Part shown: positions 8,126-15,880 of the stretch, in pieces
Position numbering within the stretch: the stretch's first letter is position 1
Layout of the letters: each line of letters starts with the position of its first letter
Source: Archangiaceae bacterium
Lineage (GTDB): Bacteria > Myxococcota > Myxococcia > Myxococcales > Myxococcaceae
Reading direction: 5' to 3'
Length of the DNA: 64,000 nucleotides
Assembly: GCA_016714225.1 (NCBI GenBank)
Contig: JADJNS010000012.1
Location: 248,001-312,000 of the forward strand
The notes under the pieces: generated by a model
What the model was told of the DNA's origin: nothing
What the model saw: only the letters and a program-made list of their open reading frames with translations
Databases searched by the model: none
Made by a program: the position numbers and the translations under genes

Positions 8126-9823
8126 GTGCTCGGCGCCTTGAGGCGCGCGCTCCATGCGGTCGTGCTGCTGGCCGCCGTGAGCGGGTGCCTGCGCACGCAC
8201 TTCGAGCGGCGCAGCGTGCCGGTCGACACCGGCCTGCCCTTGAGCTTCGGCGAAGAGGGCGGCGCGGTCTTGAGCTGGGACTTCGGCGACGGCAGCCCGC
8301 GCGTCGAGGCCGCGCACGTCGAGCGCGCCTTCACCCGCGGCGGGCACTACGTGGTGCGCGCCACCGCGGGCGAGCAGCTGGTCTGGCAGATCGAGCTCGA
8401 CGCCATGCCGCGCCCGGTGACGCGCGCGGTGCCGGCCGCCGCCGAGTGGGCGGTGTTCGCTCCCCAGGTGAAGGGCGACTTCAACGGCTCGCTCGACTTC
8501 TTCGAGCGCGTGCTGGGCCCGGGCAACCTGCAGAGCGTGCTCGACGGCACGCTGCTCGCCGCGCTGGCCATCGACTCGACCGCGATGGGCGCGCTGGTCG
8601 ACCCGCTCAAGGGGTTCGGCGCGTTTCGGCTGGGAGGCCTCGACGCCACGGTCGTGCTGCTGGGCGTGCAAGACGAGCGCGCGGCGATGGACGAGCTCGA
8701 CGCGCGGCTGCACGGCACCGACCTGGGCCAGGGCGCGCGCGGCTTCGAGACGAAAGAGGGCGCGCGCGCGCTGGTGTTCGCCGACCGCGGCTACCTCTAC
8801 GCGGTGTTCCCGCACGACCCGCAGGTGGCCGCCCAGGTGATGCAGGCGGTGCGCGCCGCCGACGCCCGCGGGCTCGAGCTCAACGCCGCGTATCGCTCGC
8901 TGCCCGCCGGCCAGACCGGCCGGGTGGTGATGCTGGCGGCGCCGCTTCAGAAGGCCCAGCTGCCCATCGACGCGCTGTGGGCCACGGTGAACGTGAGCGG
9001 CAACCGCGCCCAGCTCGAGGGGCGGCTGTTCTCGAAAGATCTGCTCTGGCAGACCCAGGGGCAGCCCTCGGCCACCGCGCTGCTCTCGCGCGCCTGGGAG
9101 GGCCCGGTGCTGGCGGCGTCGCTGCGGCTGCCGCCGGGGCTGTTGCGCTCGATGCTCGAGAAGGGCAGCCCCGAGCGCGAGGCCAGCCGGCAGCGGCTGC
9201 TCTCGCACGGCATCGACATCGAGCGCATGGTGAAGGCGCTCACCGGCGACGTCGGCGCGCTGATGTGGTTCGACGCCGAGGCGTTTCTGCGCAACCTCAT
9301 CGAAGGCAGCGAGCGCCCCGAGCCGCGTGGCGCGGCGCTGGTCGAGGTGCAGCTGTCGGACGGCAAGGCCTGGGAGTCGGCGGTGGGGCAGATGCTCGAG
9401 GTGTTTCTGCCGGTGCGGCCGAAGCTCCAGCAGCGGTCGGACGGCTCGGTGTGGAGCACCCGGCTCGCTGGGCAGGACGCGCAGCTCACCGTGGCGGCGA
9501 AGTCGATGCGGGTCGAGCTGGGGTCGGGGCTGCGCGGCCGCACGCTGGTCGACCTCTCGGCCCTGCTCGGGCAGCGCTTCGACGGCGCGTTCGGCAAGGG
9601 GCACGCCTCGCTGCTCTTCGACGTGGGCCGCCTCAAGGCCGAGCTCGAGACGCCGCGGATGATCGAGGGCCTCGACCCGATGAAGGTGGTGACGGTGCAG
9701 GGGTTCGCGTCGGCGTTTCTCGACCGCTACACCGCCATCGATCACGTGCTGCTCGATCTCGCGCCGCTGCCCGACGGCGCGGCGCTCAAGGGCCGCATCG
9801 TGCTGAAAGAGAAAGAGCATTGA
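8126..9823 (+). CDS. Large lipoprotein with N-terminal PKD-like segment, function unknown
   Basis: The 565-residue product has a signal ending AVSGC (lipobox), so it should be lipid-anchored. Residues 40-85 contain a PKD-like stretch (LSWDFGDGSPRVEAAHVERAF). The rest (about 100-565) is an alpha/beta sequence without recognised catalytic motifs, with internal resemblance to DUF3352-type periplasmic proteins at most. The start given is GTG 8126; TTG at 8138, closer to the signal peptide, is a real alternative. It lies 19 bp after the barrel gene and overlaps the MoaD-MoaE gene by 4 nt, forming a continuous four-gene unit from 6497. Confidence 0.7.
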   Translation: MLGALRRALHAVVLLAAVSGCLRTHFERRSVPVDTGLPLSFGEEGGAVLSWDFGDGSPRVEAAHVERAFTRGGHYVVRATAGEQLVWQIELDAMPRPVTRAVPAAAEWAVFAPQVKGDFNGSLDFFERVLGPGNLQSVLDGTLLAALAIDSTAMGALVDPLKGFGAFRLGGLDATVVLLGVQDERAAMDELDARLHGTDLGQGARGFETKEGARALVFADRGYLYAVFPHDPQVAAQVMQAVRAADARGLELNAAYRSLPAGQTGRVVMLAAPLQKAQLPIDALWATVNVSGNRAQLEGRLFSKDLLWQTQGQPSATALLSRAWEGPVLAASLRLPPGLLRSMLEKGSPEREASRQRLLSHGIDIERMVKALTGDVGALMWFDAEAFLRNLIEGSERPEPRGAALVEVQLSDGKAWESAVGQMLEVFLPVRPKLQQRSDGSVWSTRLAGQDAQLTVAAKSMRVELGSGLRGRTLVDLSALLGQRFDGAFGKGHASLLFDVGRLKAELETPRMIEGLDPMKVVTVQGFASAFLDRYTAIDHVLLDLAPLPDGAALKGRIVLKEKEH

Positions 9824-10485
9824 GCGGCGCGCGGCTCGAGGTGCGCTACTTCGCCGCGGCGCGAGAGCGGGCGGGCTGCAGCGCAGAGGCGGTCGAGCTG
9901 CCCACCCCGGCCACGGTGGCCGCGCTGACCGCGGCCCTGGGGGCCCGGCACCCGGCGCTCGCGCCGCTGCTCAAGCACCTGCGGGTGGCGGTGAACCACG
10001 AGTTCAGGGGGCCCGACGACGCGCTGCAGGCCGGTGACGAGGTGGCGCTGATTCCTCCCGTGGCCGGCGGCTCGGGGGTGTTCCGGGTGACCGACGCGCC
10101 GCTGCAGCTGTCGGAGGTGGTCGAGGCGGTGAGCGGCCGGGGGCAGGGCGGGGTGGTGACGTTCAGCGGCGCGGTGCGCGACGCCACCCGGGGGCGGGCG
10201 GTGCTGCGGCTCGAGTACGAGGCCTACGGCGAGATGGCGGTGAAGCAGCTCGAGGCGCTCGGCGCGCAGGCGGCGCAGCGCTTCGGCGCGCGGCTGGCCA
10301 TCGTGCACCGGGTGGGCACGCTGGTGCCCGGTGAGCTGGCGGTGGTGATCGCGGCCTCGGCACCGCACCGGGCCGAGGCGTTCGCGGCGTGCGCCTTCGC
10401 CATCGAAGAGCTGAAGCGCGATGTGCCGATCTGGAAGAAAGAGGTATACGAAGACGGCGACGTCTGGGTGGGCCTGGGACCCTGA
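9820..10485 (+). CDS. MoaD-MoaE fusion, molybdopterin synthase
   Basis: Molybdopterin synthase converts cyclic pyranopterin monophosphate to molybdopterin using a thiocarboxylate on the MoaD C-terminal Gly-Gly. Here the two subunits are one 221-residue polypeptide. Residues 1-83 are ubiquitin-like MoaD ending VALIPPVAGG, followed directly by MoaE (about 86-221). MoaE landmarks include FSGAVRDATRG, the His of IVHRVG and the KKEVYEDGDVW region. The start is TTG 9820, overlapping the preceding stop. Fused forms are known as MoaX in mycobacteria, where cleavage after Gly-Gly frees the carboxylate. No other Moco gene is nearby. Confidence 0.9.
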   Translation: MSGARLEVRYFAAARERAGCSAEAVELPTPATVAALTAALGARHPALAPLLKHLRVAVNHEFRGPDDALQAGDEVALIPPVAGGSGVFRVTDAPLQLSEVVEAVSGRGQGGVVTFSGAVRDATRGRAVLRLEYEAYGEMAVKQLEALGAQAAQRFGARLAIVHRVGTLVPGELAVVIAASAPHRAEAFAACAFAIEELKRDVPIWKKEVYEDGDVWVGLGP

Positions 10486-10508
10486 GTTGCTGTATAGGGC
10501 GGCCCATC

Positions 10509-12563
10509 ATGAGACTCCTTCACCTGGCAGGTTTCCTCGCGGCGGCGAGCCTCGCGGTCAGCGGCTGTAAGTGCGGTGGCAGCAGCGGCGACGATGCGGG
10601 CACGGACGGCGGCGGCAAAGACGCCGGCCCCATCTCCTGCCAGACCACGGCCGACTGCAAGACGGCGGGCGCGACCGACCTGGTGTGTGACCCGCAGGAA
10701 AAGGTCTGCGTCGCGAAGTGCGCTCAGGACAGCGACTGCACCTACGTGGCGTCGGGCGTGTGCGAGACCAACGAGGGCACCTGCCACAAGCCGTGCGGCG
10801 AAGAAGACTTCTGCCCGGCGGTGGTGCCGGCCGACGGCGGCGTGAGCCTGGTGTGCCGTGAGCAGACCGGCCACTGCGTGCCGCGCTGCTCGCAAGACGA
10901 CGACTGCAGCGCGATCGCCTCGGGCTCGCGGTGTGTCGAGACCACCGGCAAGTGCGTGGGCGATGCGCACGGCTGCAACTTCGACACCGACTGCAACAGC
11001 TACACCGACTTCGACGACTACTGCTTCAACGGCGGCATTCAGTGCCGCTGCGTGATCGAGAGCAACGACGCCGGCACCAACGGCGTGTGCCACCGCCGGC
11101 GCCGCTCGTGCAGCGAGTGCACCAGCGACGTGCAGTGCGGCAACGTGCCCCAGTTCGACCCGCAGGGCGCCTGCCAGGTGGTCAACGGCGACACCAGCGG
11201 CAAGAAGTACTGCCTGTTTCAGCACTCGGGGCCGTGCGCGTGCGGCTACTTCGACAACGGCAGCGGCTTCTGCGCTCCGGCGTCGGGCCGCACCTGCGCC
11301 GACCCCGGCTGCGCGGAAGACAAAGACTGCCCCGGCGGCAGCGTGTGCAACGCCGCGCGCTGCGCCTGCGAGGCGCGCTGCCGGTGGGACTTCGCGAACA
11401 AGACCACCGCGGCTCCGGGCTGCCCGATCGTCGCCGGTGTGCAGACCACCTGCTGGGTCGACAACGAGAACCTCGACCCGGCGTCGATCTACTACGGCTC
11501 GGGCCGCTGCAAGCCGCCCTGCATGAGCGACAACGACTGCAAGTTCAACTCGAGCACCAACCCGCACGGCGGCGACAAGCTGAAGTGCGCGGGTGAGCAG
11601 CTGGCGGGCGGTGGCCTGTCGGACAAGCGGTGCCGCGCCAACGGCGACTGCATGGACGATCTCGAGTGCCCGGTTCAGCCCGACACCTCGATCTACTTCG
11701 GCTACTGCGACCGCGGCTCGTTCGCGTGCAAGCTCGACTGCCGCGTGGGCACCGACCCGCTCAGCAGCAAGCCCTACAACGACTGCCGCTCGCCGTACGG
11801 CTGCCAGAACGGCCCCAACGACGCCGGCATCTGCGTGCTGAAGACCTGCGTCGAGCAGGGCGGCGCGTCGATCGCCTGCAACACCGGCGAGTACTGCTGC
11901 GGCGAAGACAAGAACGGCGACGACGCTGGCGACCCCTGCCCGCCGCCGGGCGAGCGCGACCCGTCGGGTTGCTACAAGGCCCCCAAGCCGCCGTTCTGCA
12001 CCTCGTGCATGAGCAACGACGACTGCAAGTCGCTGCAGGCCCCGTCGTGGCAGACCAACTGCCCGCCCGGCGTGGTCTCGCCCAGCTGCAGCCCGTACCC
12101 GATTCTCTGCTACCCGTTCCAGGACCAGGCGACGATGCGCCAGGTCAACGTGTGCGCCCCGGCGACCTACAATGACTCGCGCCGCGACTCCTTTGGCCGC
12201 GGCCGCGACACCAAGGGCTGCCCCGCCGGCTTCTCGGCGTTCTACCAGCGCATCAAGTTCGTCAACGGCGACGACAACTGCACCTCGGACGCGCAGTGCC
12301 AGCTGGGCGGCATCGACGCCGGCCGCTGCGGCATCGACAACACCGTCACCCTGCGTGACGGCGGTCACCCGCTGTCGTGCCTCTGCACGGTGGGCTCGGC
12401 GACCGAGCAGTGCCCCAACCAGCCCGACGCCGGCGTGACCAGCTTCTGCAAGTTCGGCAACAACGGCGACACCCAGGCCTGCATGCAGACCGTCTCGTGC
12501 CTGCCGCCTTCGCCGTACGTGTTCAGCGACGCGGGGCCGCCGTTTAACGGCTGCGCGCTGTAA
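10509..12563 (+). CDS. Cys-rich lipoprotein with repeated CxxDxDC-type motifs
   Basis: The 684-residue product has a lipoprotein signal (SLAVSGC) followed by an acidic Gly/Asp/Ala linker. The body is extremely Cys-rich and contains about eleven short modules of the type C-x2-D-x-D-C or close variants (AQDSDC, SQDDDC, FDTDC, AEDKDC, MSDNDC, MSNDDC, TSDAQC). Myxobacterial proteins like this are often annotated as tenascin-like or dickkopf-like by weak similarity. Paired cysteines and Asp clusters suggest a disulfide-stabilised, possibly cation-binding surface protein; this is inference. It starts 23 bp after the MoaD-MoaE stop. Confidence 0.75.
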   Translation: MRLLHLAGFLAAASLAVSGCKCGGSSGDDAGTDGGGKDAGPISCQTTADCKTAGATDLVCDPQEKVCVAKCAQDSDCTYVASGVCETNEGTCHKPCGEEDFCPAVVPADGGVSLVCREQTGHCVPRCSQDDDCSAIASGSRCVETTGKCVGDAHGCNFDTDCNSYTDFDDYCFNGGIQCRCVIESNDAGTNGVCHRRRRSCSECTSDVQCGNVPQFDPQGACQVVNGDTSGKKYCLFQHSGPCACGYFDNGSGFCAPASGRTCADPGCAEDKDCPGGSVCNAARCACEARCRWDFANKTTAAPGCPIVAGVQTTCWVDNENLDPASIYYGSGRCKPPCMSDNDCKFNSSTNPHGGDKLKCAGEQLAGGGLSDKRCRANGDCMDDLECPVQPDTSIYFGYCDRGSFACKLDCRVGTDPLSSKPYNDCRSPYGCQNGPNDAGICVLKTCVEQGGASIACNTGEYCCGEDKNGDDAGDPCPPPGERDPSGCYKAPKPPFCTSCMSNDDCKSLQAPSWQTNCPPGVVSPSCSPYPILCYPFQDQATMRQVNVCAPATYNDSRRDSFGRGRDTKGCPAGFSAFYQRIKFVNGDDNCTSDAQCQLGGIDAGRCGIDNTVTLRDGGHPLSCLCTVGSATEQCPNQPDAGVTSFCKFGNNGDTQACMQTVSCLPPSPYVFSDAGPPFNGCAL

Positions 12564-12580
12564 ACCGACCTGCCTGACGG

Positions 12581-12950
12581 CCGATGCACGGCGCGCTGCT
12601 TCGTTGAACGCTGCGCGACGTGCTCACGGCCAACAGCGGCCGCTCCGCGCGTTGCTCGCGTTCGCCTCGCATCGCTTGTGCCTCGGCCGCCATGGGGGCC
12701 GTTGGTGAGGAACGGCGCGCGGCTTCGTTGAACGCTGCGCGACGTGCTCACGGCCAACAGCGGCCGCCCGGCGCGTTGCTTGCGTTCGCCTCGCATCGCT
12801 TGTGCCTCGGCCGCCATGGGGGCCGTTGGGGCGATGCACGGCGCGCGTCGGAACGTCTCTTCGTAGACGTGGACGTGGACGTGGACGGCCGCTCGGCGCG
12901 TCGCGCACGTTCGCCTCGCATTGCCGCTCAGTCGATGGGGCGCATCGCTT
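12581..12950. repeat. 124-bp intergenic tandem repeat, two full copies and a partial third
   Basis: The word TCGTTGAACGCTGCGCGACG occurs at 12601 and again at 12725, a period of 124 bp. Each copy continues through GTGCTCACGGCCAACAGCGG to GCCATGGGGGCCGTTGG with very few differences. The opening CGATGCACGGCGCGC appears at 12582 and again at 12832, where a diverged third unit starts that includes four GACGTG-like hexamers. The high identity indicates recent duplication. Confidence 0.8.
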
Positions 12951-12977
12951 TGCTGGGTTCGCCCCCGTCACCTAAGG

Positions 12978-13000
12978 CCCTCTCCCGCGAGGGGAGAGGG
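12978..13000. repeat. Palindromic intergenic element (CCCTCTCC...GGAGAGGG), copy 1
   Basis: The arms CCCTCTCCC (12978-12986) and GGGAGAGGG (12992-13000) surround a 5-nt loop and are followed by GGCTCTCTTT. A second, diverged copy with the same order of elements sits at 41201-41221. Both also have a GCCCCC run upstream, suggesting a dispersed REP-like family rather than two unrelated terminators. Confidence 0.55.
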
Positions 13001-13089
13001 GGCTCTCTTTGAGCCGTTGTGGCTCGCTCGTGGGTCGGGAGAAATTGTGCTCGACTGCCTGCTGTTCGAGCACCAGGAGCCCACACCCC

Positions 13090-13860
13090 ATGCGCGCATT
13101 TTTCTTGGCTGGCTGTCTCTTCGCGACCGCGGCGTGGGCGGGCGACCGCGACATCTCGATGCGCGAGGGTGAGCGGCGCTCGTTCAAGCTGCCCGGCGTG
13201 TCGCAGATCGCCATCGACGACGCCTCGGTGGTCGAGGGCGTGGCGAAGAACGATCAGCTGAGCGTCACCGCGCGCGGTGCGGGCACGGCGCGCATTCTGG
13301 TGCTGCTCAAGAACGACCAGTGGGTGACGTTCAAGGTGAAGGTCGCCGCGTCAGACGTCGCCGAGGGGCCGGTGCCCGAGGCGCTGCCCGCCGACGGTGA
13401 GCCGGTGCGGCTGCGGGCCGGCGAGTCACGGGTGTTCGAGACGCCGGGCATCTTGAAGATGCCGGTGAGCGGCCAGGGCTTCGAGGCCAAGGTGAACGGC
13501 AAGCTGCTCGAGCTGCGCGGGGTGAGCCCGGGGAGAACGGTGGTCGATCTGGGGCTTTCGGGCGGGAAGAAGGTGCAGCTCACGGTGCTGGTCGAGGGCG
13601 AGAAGCGGGGCCTGGGCTCGGCGGCGAAGAAGGTCGAGCAGGCGGCGGGTGAGCGCATCGAGCTGCCGGTGAGCGCCGAGATTCTCATCAAGGCCCCTGA
13701 GGTCGACGGGGTGCAGGTCGAAGACGACGAGGTCGCCGAGGTGCGCATCGTCGGCGATGGGCGGGTGGTGGTGAGAGGGCTGCAAGAAGGCGAGACGGTG
13801 GTGTTCGTGCGGCGGGGGGGGCGGGTTTACGCGCACCCCGTGCTGGTGGTCATGCCGTGA
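13090..13860 (+). CDS. Exported protein with pilus/secretin N-terminal (T2SS-T3SS pil_N-like) domains
   Basis: The 256-residue product has a signal peptide (ending TAAWAGD). Residues 25-85 match the pattern of the N-terminal domain of CpaC/RcpA-type secretins (GERRSFKLPGVSQIAIDD through VTARGAGTARILVLL). A second similar unit lies at about 100-165 (VRLRAGESRVFETPG through VSPGRTVVDL) and a third, weaker one at about 180-256. No secretin pore domain follows, and no pilus genes flank it. It may be a stand-alone periplasmic accessory or a remnant architecture; the role is unknown. Confidence 0.7.
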   Translation: MRAFFLAGCLFATAAWAGDRDISMREGERRSFKLPGVSQIAIDDASVVEGVAKNDQLSVTARGAGTARILVLLKNDQWVTFKVKVAASDVAEGPVPEALPADGEPVRLRAGESRVFETPGILKMPVSGQGFEAKVNGKLLELRGVSPGRTVVDLGLSGGKKVQLTVLVEGEKRGLGSAAKKVEQAAGERIELPVSAEILIKAPEVDGVQVEDDEVAEVRIVGDGRVVVRGLQEGETVVFVRRGGRVYAHPVLVVMP

Positions 13861-14075
13861 CGCGGTCACCCTGAGCGAAGCCGCGAAGCGGCGAAGTCGA
13901 AGGGGTTCACTCCAGGTCGAAGGCACCCACTGCCGCGAGCTCCATGCTTCAAGCAGCACCGCGTCGCGCAGCGATACGATGGAGTATGTGGTGCTCAGCC
14001 TTCGGCGAGCGACGGCAGGGTTCGACGTCGCTCACCCTGACCGCTCTCGAAAAACTGGGCTCAGGGTGCGAGCCC
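13861..14075. other. 215-bp gap between convergent genes with CACCCTGAGC inverted repeats
   Basis: It lies between the 3' ends of the pil_N-like gene (+) and the cupredoxin-like gene (-). It holds TCACCCTGAGCGAAGCCGCG near 13866 and an inverted counterpart CTCAGGGTGCG near 14060, with further CTTCGGCGAGCGACG-type arms between. A bidirectional transcription end is likely, but no T-tract is present. Confidence 0.45.
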
Positions 14076-14981
14076 TCACTCCACTTCGATGAGGTACGTG
14101 TTCGGCCGGTCGGCGCCCGGGGTGTGGCACGAGTAGTCGAGCACTCCGGCGTTGGTCGGGGTGCACTCGTAGGCCGCTCCCGGCATGGTGCCCGGGCCGC
14201 CGGTCGGCTGGTGCATGCAGCCGGTGGTCGAGCTGCTGATGTGGATGACGATCGGCACCGCGCCCACGTTGCGGAAGCGCAGCAGCGTGCCGCGGCGCAC
14301 CTTGGTGCGGCTGGGCGGGCCGTAGACGCAGCCGGTGAGCCCCGCATCGTTCTCTTCGGTGTTGATGTCGACGGTGTACTGGCGCAGCGCCGTGAGGCGC
14401 GTCGAGGTGCCGCCGTCGCGCCCGGCGATGCGGACCTCGGCGTTGGCGGCGAGGTCGACCGCGTCGGTGCCGACGGTGACCGTCGCCTCGGCGGTGACCA
14501 GGCCGTCGAGCGGGACGTCGAGCCCCGCGTCAGAGAGCGTGAAGCTCCACCCCGCGAAGCCCGCGTCGTTGGCCCCGGTCAGCGCGCCGAGCAGGTCGAC
14601 GCGGCCCGAGAACCCGTTCGAGGCCAGCGCGGTGACGGTGAACGTCTCGGGTTTGCCCAGCTCGGTCGCGATGACCTCGCGGTCGACGCTGAGCTCGAGC
14701 TCGAGCGCGGGCGTCGGCGCCGCGCCGCCCGCGGTGCCTCCGCTGGCGCCGCCGCTCCCGCCAGCAGACGAGCCTCCGCCGACGCCCGAAGAGCCGCCGC
14801 CACCGGCGCGGCCACCGCAGTCGCAGCTGCCGAAGCCCGACCGGTCTGACAGACACACCTGCGCGCCGCTGCACTGGCCGGGGCCGACGCAGGCGCGGGT
14901 GTCTCCCACCCCGCAGGCGTATTGAGCCGAGTTGCCGCACGCGGTGAGCGCGAGCGCGAAGCTGAGGGTCGTCAGACGCAT
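14076..14981 (-). CDS. Cupredoxin-like lipoprotein with Gly/Ser linker
   Basis: The 301-residue minus-strand product has a lipoprotein signal (ALALTAC), a small Cys-rich segment (CGVGDTRACVGPGQC) and a long Gly/Ser/Ala linker at about 60-90. A middle beta-rich domain follows, then a C-terminal region (about 225-301) that looks like a small cupredoxin. It begins with RRGTLLRFRNVGAVPIVIHI and later has VLDYSCHTPG, which could supply His, Cys and His ligands. Copper binding is inferred from this spacing only. AGAGG upstream supports the ATG at 14981. It lies 32 bp downstream of the EamA gene on the same strand. Confidence 0.65.
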   Translation of the reverse strand: MRLTTLSFALALTACGNSAQYACGVGDTRACVGPGQCSGAQVCLSDRSGFGSCDCGGRAGGGGSSGVGGGSSAGGSGGASGGTAGGAAPTPALELELSVDREVIATELGKPETFTVTALASNGFSGRVDLLGALTGANDAGFAGWSFTLSDAGLDVPLDGLVTAEATVTVGTDAVDLAANAEVRIAGRDGGTSTRLTALRQYTVDINTEENDAGLTGCVYGPPSRTKVRRGTLLRFRNVGAVPIVIHISSSTTGCMHQPTGGPGTMPGAAYECTPTNAGVLDYSCHTPGADRPNTYLIEVE

Positions 14982-15013
14982 GGCGCGCCTCTTGTCGCGC
15001 TTCGCCGCCCGGG

Positions 15014-15880
15014 TCAATCGACGGCGACGACGTGCCGCTGCGACTCGGACCAGGCGGCGAGGCCCACGCCGCACAGCACCACCGCTCCACCGAGCACGCG
15101 CGACGGGCTCGGCACCTCGTGGAGAATGGGAATGGCGAGCAGGGTCGAGAAGATGGGCTCGCCCAGAATGGCGATGGCCACCAGCGCGGCAGAGACGTGC
15201 TCGAGCGCCCAGTTGAGCATCGAGTGGCCGATCAGCTGGGGCACCGCGGCCAGCAGCGCCACGTAGAGCCACTGCTCGGGCGCGAGCGCCGTGAGCGGCG
15301 AGCCGGAGACGAGCGCGGCGGCGAGCAGGCACACGCCGGCCACCGGGTAGACCACGCCCACGTAGGCGGTGACGCCGAGCTTGCGCCGCACCCGCTTGCC
15401 GATGCTGAGGTAGGCGGCGGCGCAGAGCGCTCCGGTGAGCGCCAGCAGATCGCCGAACAGGGCCTGCGCCGAGACCGCGAAGTCGACACCGGCGATCACC
15501 ACCGTGCCGGCCATCGCCACCGCCATGCCGGCGACGGTGAGCCGCGGGGGCCGGTCGACCAGCGACACCCAGATGGGCGTGGTGGTGACCAGCGCCACGC
15601 TGCTGGCCACGCTGGTGAGGTCGAGCGAGGTGATCCACGTGCCGAAGTGCACCGCCAGCGCGAGCCCGCTGCAGCAGAGCAGCGCCCAGTCGCGTCGGTC
15701 GAGGCGCGCGAGCTCGTCGCGGTGCCGCGCCATCGCCCACAGCGCCAGCGGCAGGCCCGAGAAGACCATGCGCCAGGCAGCCACGGTGAGCGGCGGTGCG
15801 TGCGCGAGGCGAACGAAGATCGACCCCCACGACACCGCCAGCACACCGAAGAGCAGGCCGACCGCGACGCGCGGCTTCAT
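15014..15880 (-). CDS. EamA/DMT-family transporter
   Basis: The 288-residue protein has about ten hydrophobic helices in two homologous halves (about 5-140 and 150-280), the layout of EamA drug/metabolite transporters. The EamA-type opening VGLLFGVLAVSWGSIFVRLA and a second repeat with IGHSMLNWALEHVSAALVAI are visible. Substrate cannot be read from the sequence; export of a small metabolite is typical for the family. Its ATG overlaps the glpD stop by 4 nt, so it is co-translated with glycerol-3-phosphate dehydrogenase. Confidence 0.85.
   Translation of the reverse strand: MKPRVAVGLLFGVLAVSWGSIFVRLAHAPPLTVAAWRMVFSGLPLALWAMARHRDELARLDRRDWALLCCSGLALAVHFGTWITSLDLTSVASSVALVTTTPIWVSLVDRPPRLTVAGMAVAMAGTVVIAGVDFAVSAQALFGDLLALTGALCAAAYLSIGKRVRRKLGVTAYVGVVYPVAGVCLLAAALVSGSPLTALAPEQWLYVALLAAVPQLIGHSMLNWALEHVSAALVAIAILGEPIFSTLLAIPILHEVPSPSRVLGGAVVLCGVGLAAWSESQRHVVAVD

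Larger units (their letters stand above)
12564..13089. other. 526-bp gene-free region made of tandem repeats and a dispersed hairpin
   Basis: No gene is supported here; open frames on both strands are translations of the repeats. It contains two complete copies of a roughly 124-bp unit plus a degenerate third, a GTGGAC hexamer run near 12868-12888, a 9-bp hairpin at 12978-13000, and then about 75 bp leading to the next ATG. Confidence 0.7.

Noticed and set aside
12581..12950. CRISPR-like array
   Set aside because: Repeats are 124 bp, directly adjacent, only two full copies, with no spacers and no cas genes.
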